Below, one piece after another: positions 6,607 through 7,571 of a DNA stretch of 7,571 nucleotides. Both the position numbers and the translations under genes were made by a program. Position 1 is the stretch's first letter. Each line of letters begins with the position of its first letter. This stretch comes from Pyrodictiaceae archaeon. Lineage in GTDB: Archaea > Thermoproteota > Thermoprotei_A > Sulfolobales > Pyrodictiaceae. The stretch is taken from contig WAQM01000178.1 of assembly GCA_015520245.1 (NCBI GenBank), positions 1 to 7,571 on the forward strand, in the 5' to 3' direction. The notes beneath the pieces were generated by a model. It was not told the DNA's origin. It worked only from the letters and a program-made list of their open reading frames with translations, and made no database searches.

Positions 6607-6695
6607 AGGTTTAGACTAGGCTGCGTTGCCAGCACCAATCAGCTTTTTAGTCGGCCTGGGGCGCCGGGTGGGTGAAGGCCAGGTGGTAGGAGGTC
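6607..6695 (+). promoter_or_regulatory. Intergenic region with TATA-like box and T-run before the MJ0619/Tes-like gene
   Basis: Eighty-nine bases between the two right-hand radical SAM genes. AATCAGCTTTTTAG at 6637-6650 is AT-rich in GC-rich surroundings and fits an archaeal BRE/TATA box; it predicts a transcript start near 6672 and a leader of about 24 nt. The T5 run could also help end transcription of the upstream gene. Two Shine-Dalgarno-like motifs precede the ATG at 6696: GGTG at 6682-6685 (10-nt spacer) and GGAGGT at 6689-6694 (1-nt spacer, unusually close). Confidence 0.45.
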
Positions 6696-7571
6696 ATGGC
6701 CTCCGCGGCAGCGCGCGCCGACGGTGCCGGCCGCGAGCCCGTCATGCCGGCCCCCGCCAGGTTCGATGAGCGGAGCCGCACCGTGGAGATCGCCGGCAAG
6801 CGCGTGCGCGTCGGCGGCCCGCTGCCCCCCCTCCGCCGTGGCGAGAAGCTGGTCAGCTACACCTCCAGCCTGTGCCCAGCCTGCTACAGGCTCCTGCCGG
6901 CCGTGATCTTCGAGCGCTCGGGCGCGATATGGATCAGGAAGGTCTGCCCCGAGCACGGCGAGGTGGAGGAGCTGTACTACGGCGACGCCAAGATGTACTA
7001 CCGCTTCATGAGGTACGAGGAGGAGGGGCTCGGAGCCAGACCGTACGTCAGCATGGCCGCGCCGTGCCCCTTCAACTGCGGGCTCTGCCCCAGGCACAAG
7101 AACCACACCGCCCTCGCGAACCTGGTGGTGACCAACCGCTGCGACCTGAGCTGCTGGTACTGCTTCTTCTACGCCGAGAGGGCGGGCTACGTCTATGAGC
7201 CCACCCTCGAGCAGATAAGGTTCATGATCAGGCAGCTTAAGAAGCAGGGCAAGGTAATGGCCGTCCAGCTGACGGGGGGCGAGCCCACTCTCCGGGACGA
7301 CCTGGTCGAGATAGTCAAGCTGCTGAAGGAGGAGGGGGTCAGGCACGTCCAGCTCAACACGCACGGCATCAAGTTCGCCCAGCTCTGGTTCGAGAGGGGT
7401 CCCGAGTACGCGGTCGAGTACGCGCGCAAGCTGCGCGAGGCTGGCGTGAACACCGTCTACCTCAGCTTCGACGGCGTGACGCCGCGGGCCAACCCCAAGA
7501 ACCACTGGGAGGTGCCGTACACGCTAGAGGTGTTCCGCCGCGCGGGCATGACGAGCGTGGTCCTGGTGCCC
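6696..7571 (+). CDS. Radical SAM protein, MJ0619/Tes (tetraether lipid synthase) family, 3' end outside window
   Basis: First 292 residues of a radical SAM protein resembling the COG1964/MJ0619 family; MJ0619 is Tes (GDGT-MAS), which couples two archaeol tails into membrane-spanning tetraether lipids. Cysteine layout: SLCPAC (C60, C63) and CPEHG (C84) as a possible rubredoxin-like or zinc-ribbon site; CPFNCGLC (C124, C128, C131) followed by PRHKNHT as a probable auxiliary cluster; and the SAM motif CDLSCWYC (C149, C153, C156) in [22 protein letters not shown] near 194-200 and LNTHG near 220-224 are SAM-core strands. Start: a TAG in frame at 6687-6689 excludes anything earlier; ATG at 6744 is a possible later start, since the first 20 or so residues are Ala/Gly/Arg-rich and not family-like. 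Homologues of other function exist in this family, so tetraether synthase is likely rather than proven. Confidence 0.82.
   Translation, partial: MASAAARADGAGREPVMPAPARFDERSRTVEIAGKRVRVGGPLPPLRRGEKLVSYTSSLCPACYRLLPAVIFERSGAIWIRKVCPEHGEVEELYYGDAKMYYRFMRYEEEGLGARPYVSMAAPCPFNCGLCPRHKNHTALANLVVTNRCDLSCWYCFFYAERAGYVYEPTLEQIRFMIRQLKKQGKVMAVQLTGGEPTLRDDLVEIVKLLKEEGVRHVQLNTHGIKFAQLWFERGPEYAVEYARKLREAGVNTVYLSFDGVTPRANPKNHWEVPYTLEVFRRAGMTSVVLVP

Noticed and set aside
6639..7505. Long minus-strand open frame (288 codons) opposite the MJ0619/Tes-like gene
   Set aside because: The translation is low-complexity Val/Leu/Ala/Gly-rich without a family pattern. The + strand reading has clear radical SAM motifs, and high GC makes antisense frames long.
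1..7571. tRNA, rRNA, CRISPR, insertion sequence or riboswitch
   Set aside because: Nearly the whole window is covered by conserved protein genes; the only gaps are 41, 89 and about 22 nt or less, with no repeats or RNA folds recognisable by eye.

Overview
The window looks like chromosomal DNA from a hyperthermophilic Thermoproteota (crenarchaeal) organism, probably near Desulfurococcales or Acidilobales. This rests on archaeal-type protein sequences, a separate PyrI regulatory subunit, GGTG-type Shine-Dalgarno motifs, GTG and TTG starts, frequent ATA (Ile) and AGG (Arg) codons despite high GC, and very tight packing. The genus cannot be fixed from this sequence alone.

Layout: at the left edge is the 3' part of a COG1313/PflX-like radical SAM gene on the + strand. 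It converges on a five-gene pyrimidine operon on the - strand (about 4825 down to 886). In transcription order this is pyrF (OMP decarboxylase), pyrE (orotate phosphoribosyltransferase), pyrB and pyrI (aspartate transcarbamoylase catalytic and regulatory chains) and pyrC (dihydroorotase). The pyr genes overlap, abut or lie within about 22 nt of each other. Divergently from pyrF, with only 41 nt between start codons, lies a + strand radical SAM gene of the COG1031 type with a C-terminal helix-hairpin-helix. After an 89-nt gap with its own TATA-like element comes a third radical SAM gene, cut by the right edge. It resembles the MJ0619/Tes family that joins archaeol chains into tetraether (GDGT) lipids.

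Function: PyrB/PyrI make carbamoyl-aspartate, PyrC closes the ring to dihydroorotate, and PyrE and PyrF turn orotate into OMP and then UMP. Carbamoyl-phosphate synthetase and dihydroorotate dehydrogenase (pyrD) are not in the window and must be encoded elsewhere. PyrI implies nucleotide feedback control of the first committed step. No metabolic link between the pyr operon and the three radical SAM genes is evident. There are no tRNA, rRNA, CRISPR, insertion sequence or long repeat signals, and no stretch over 300 nt without a gene.
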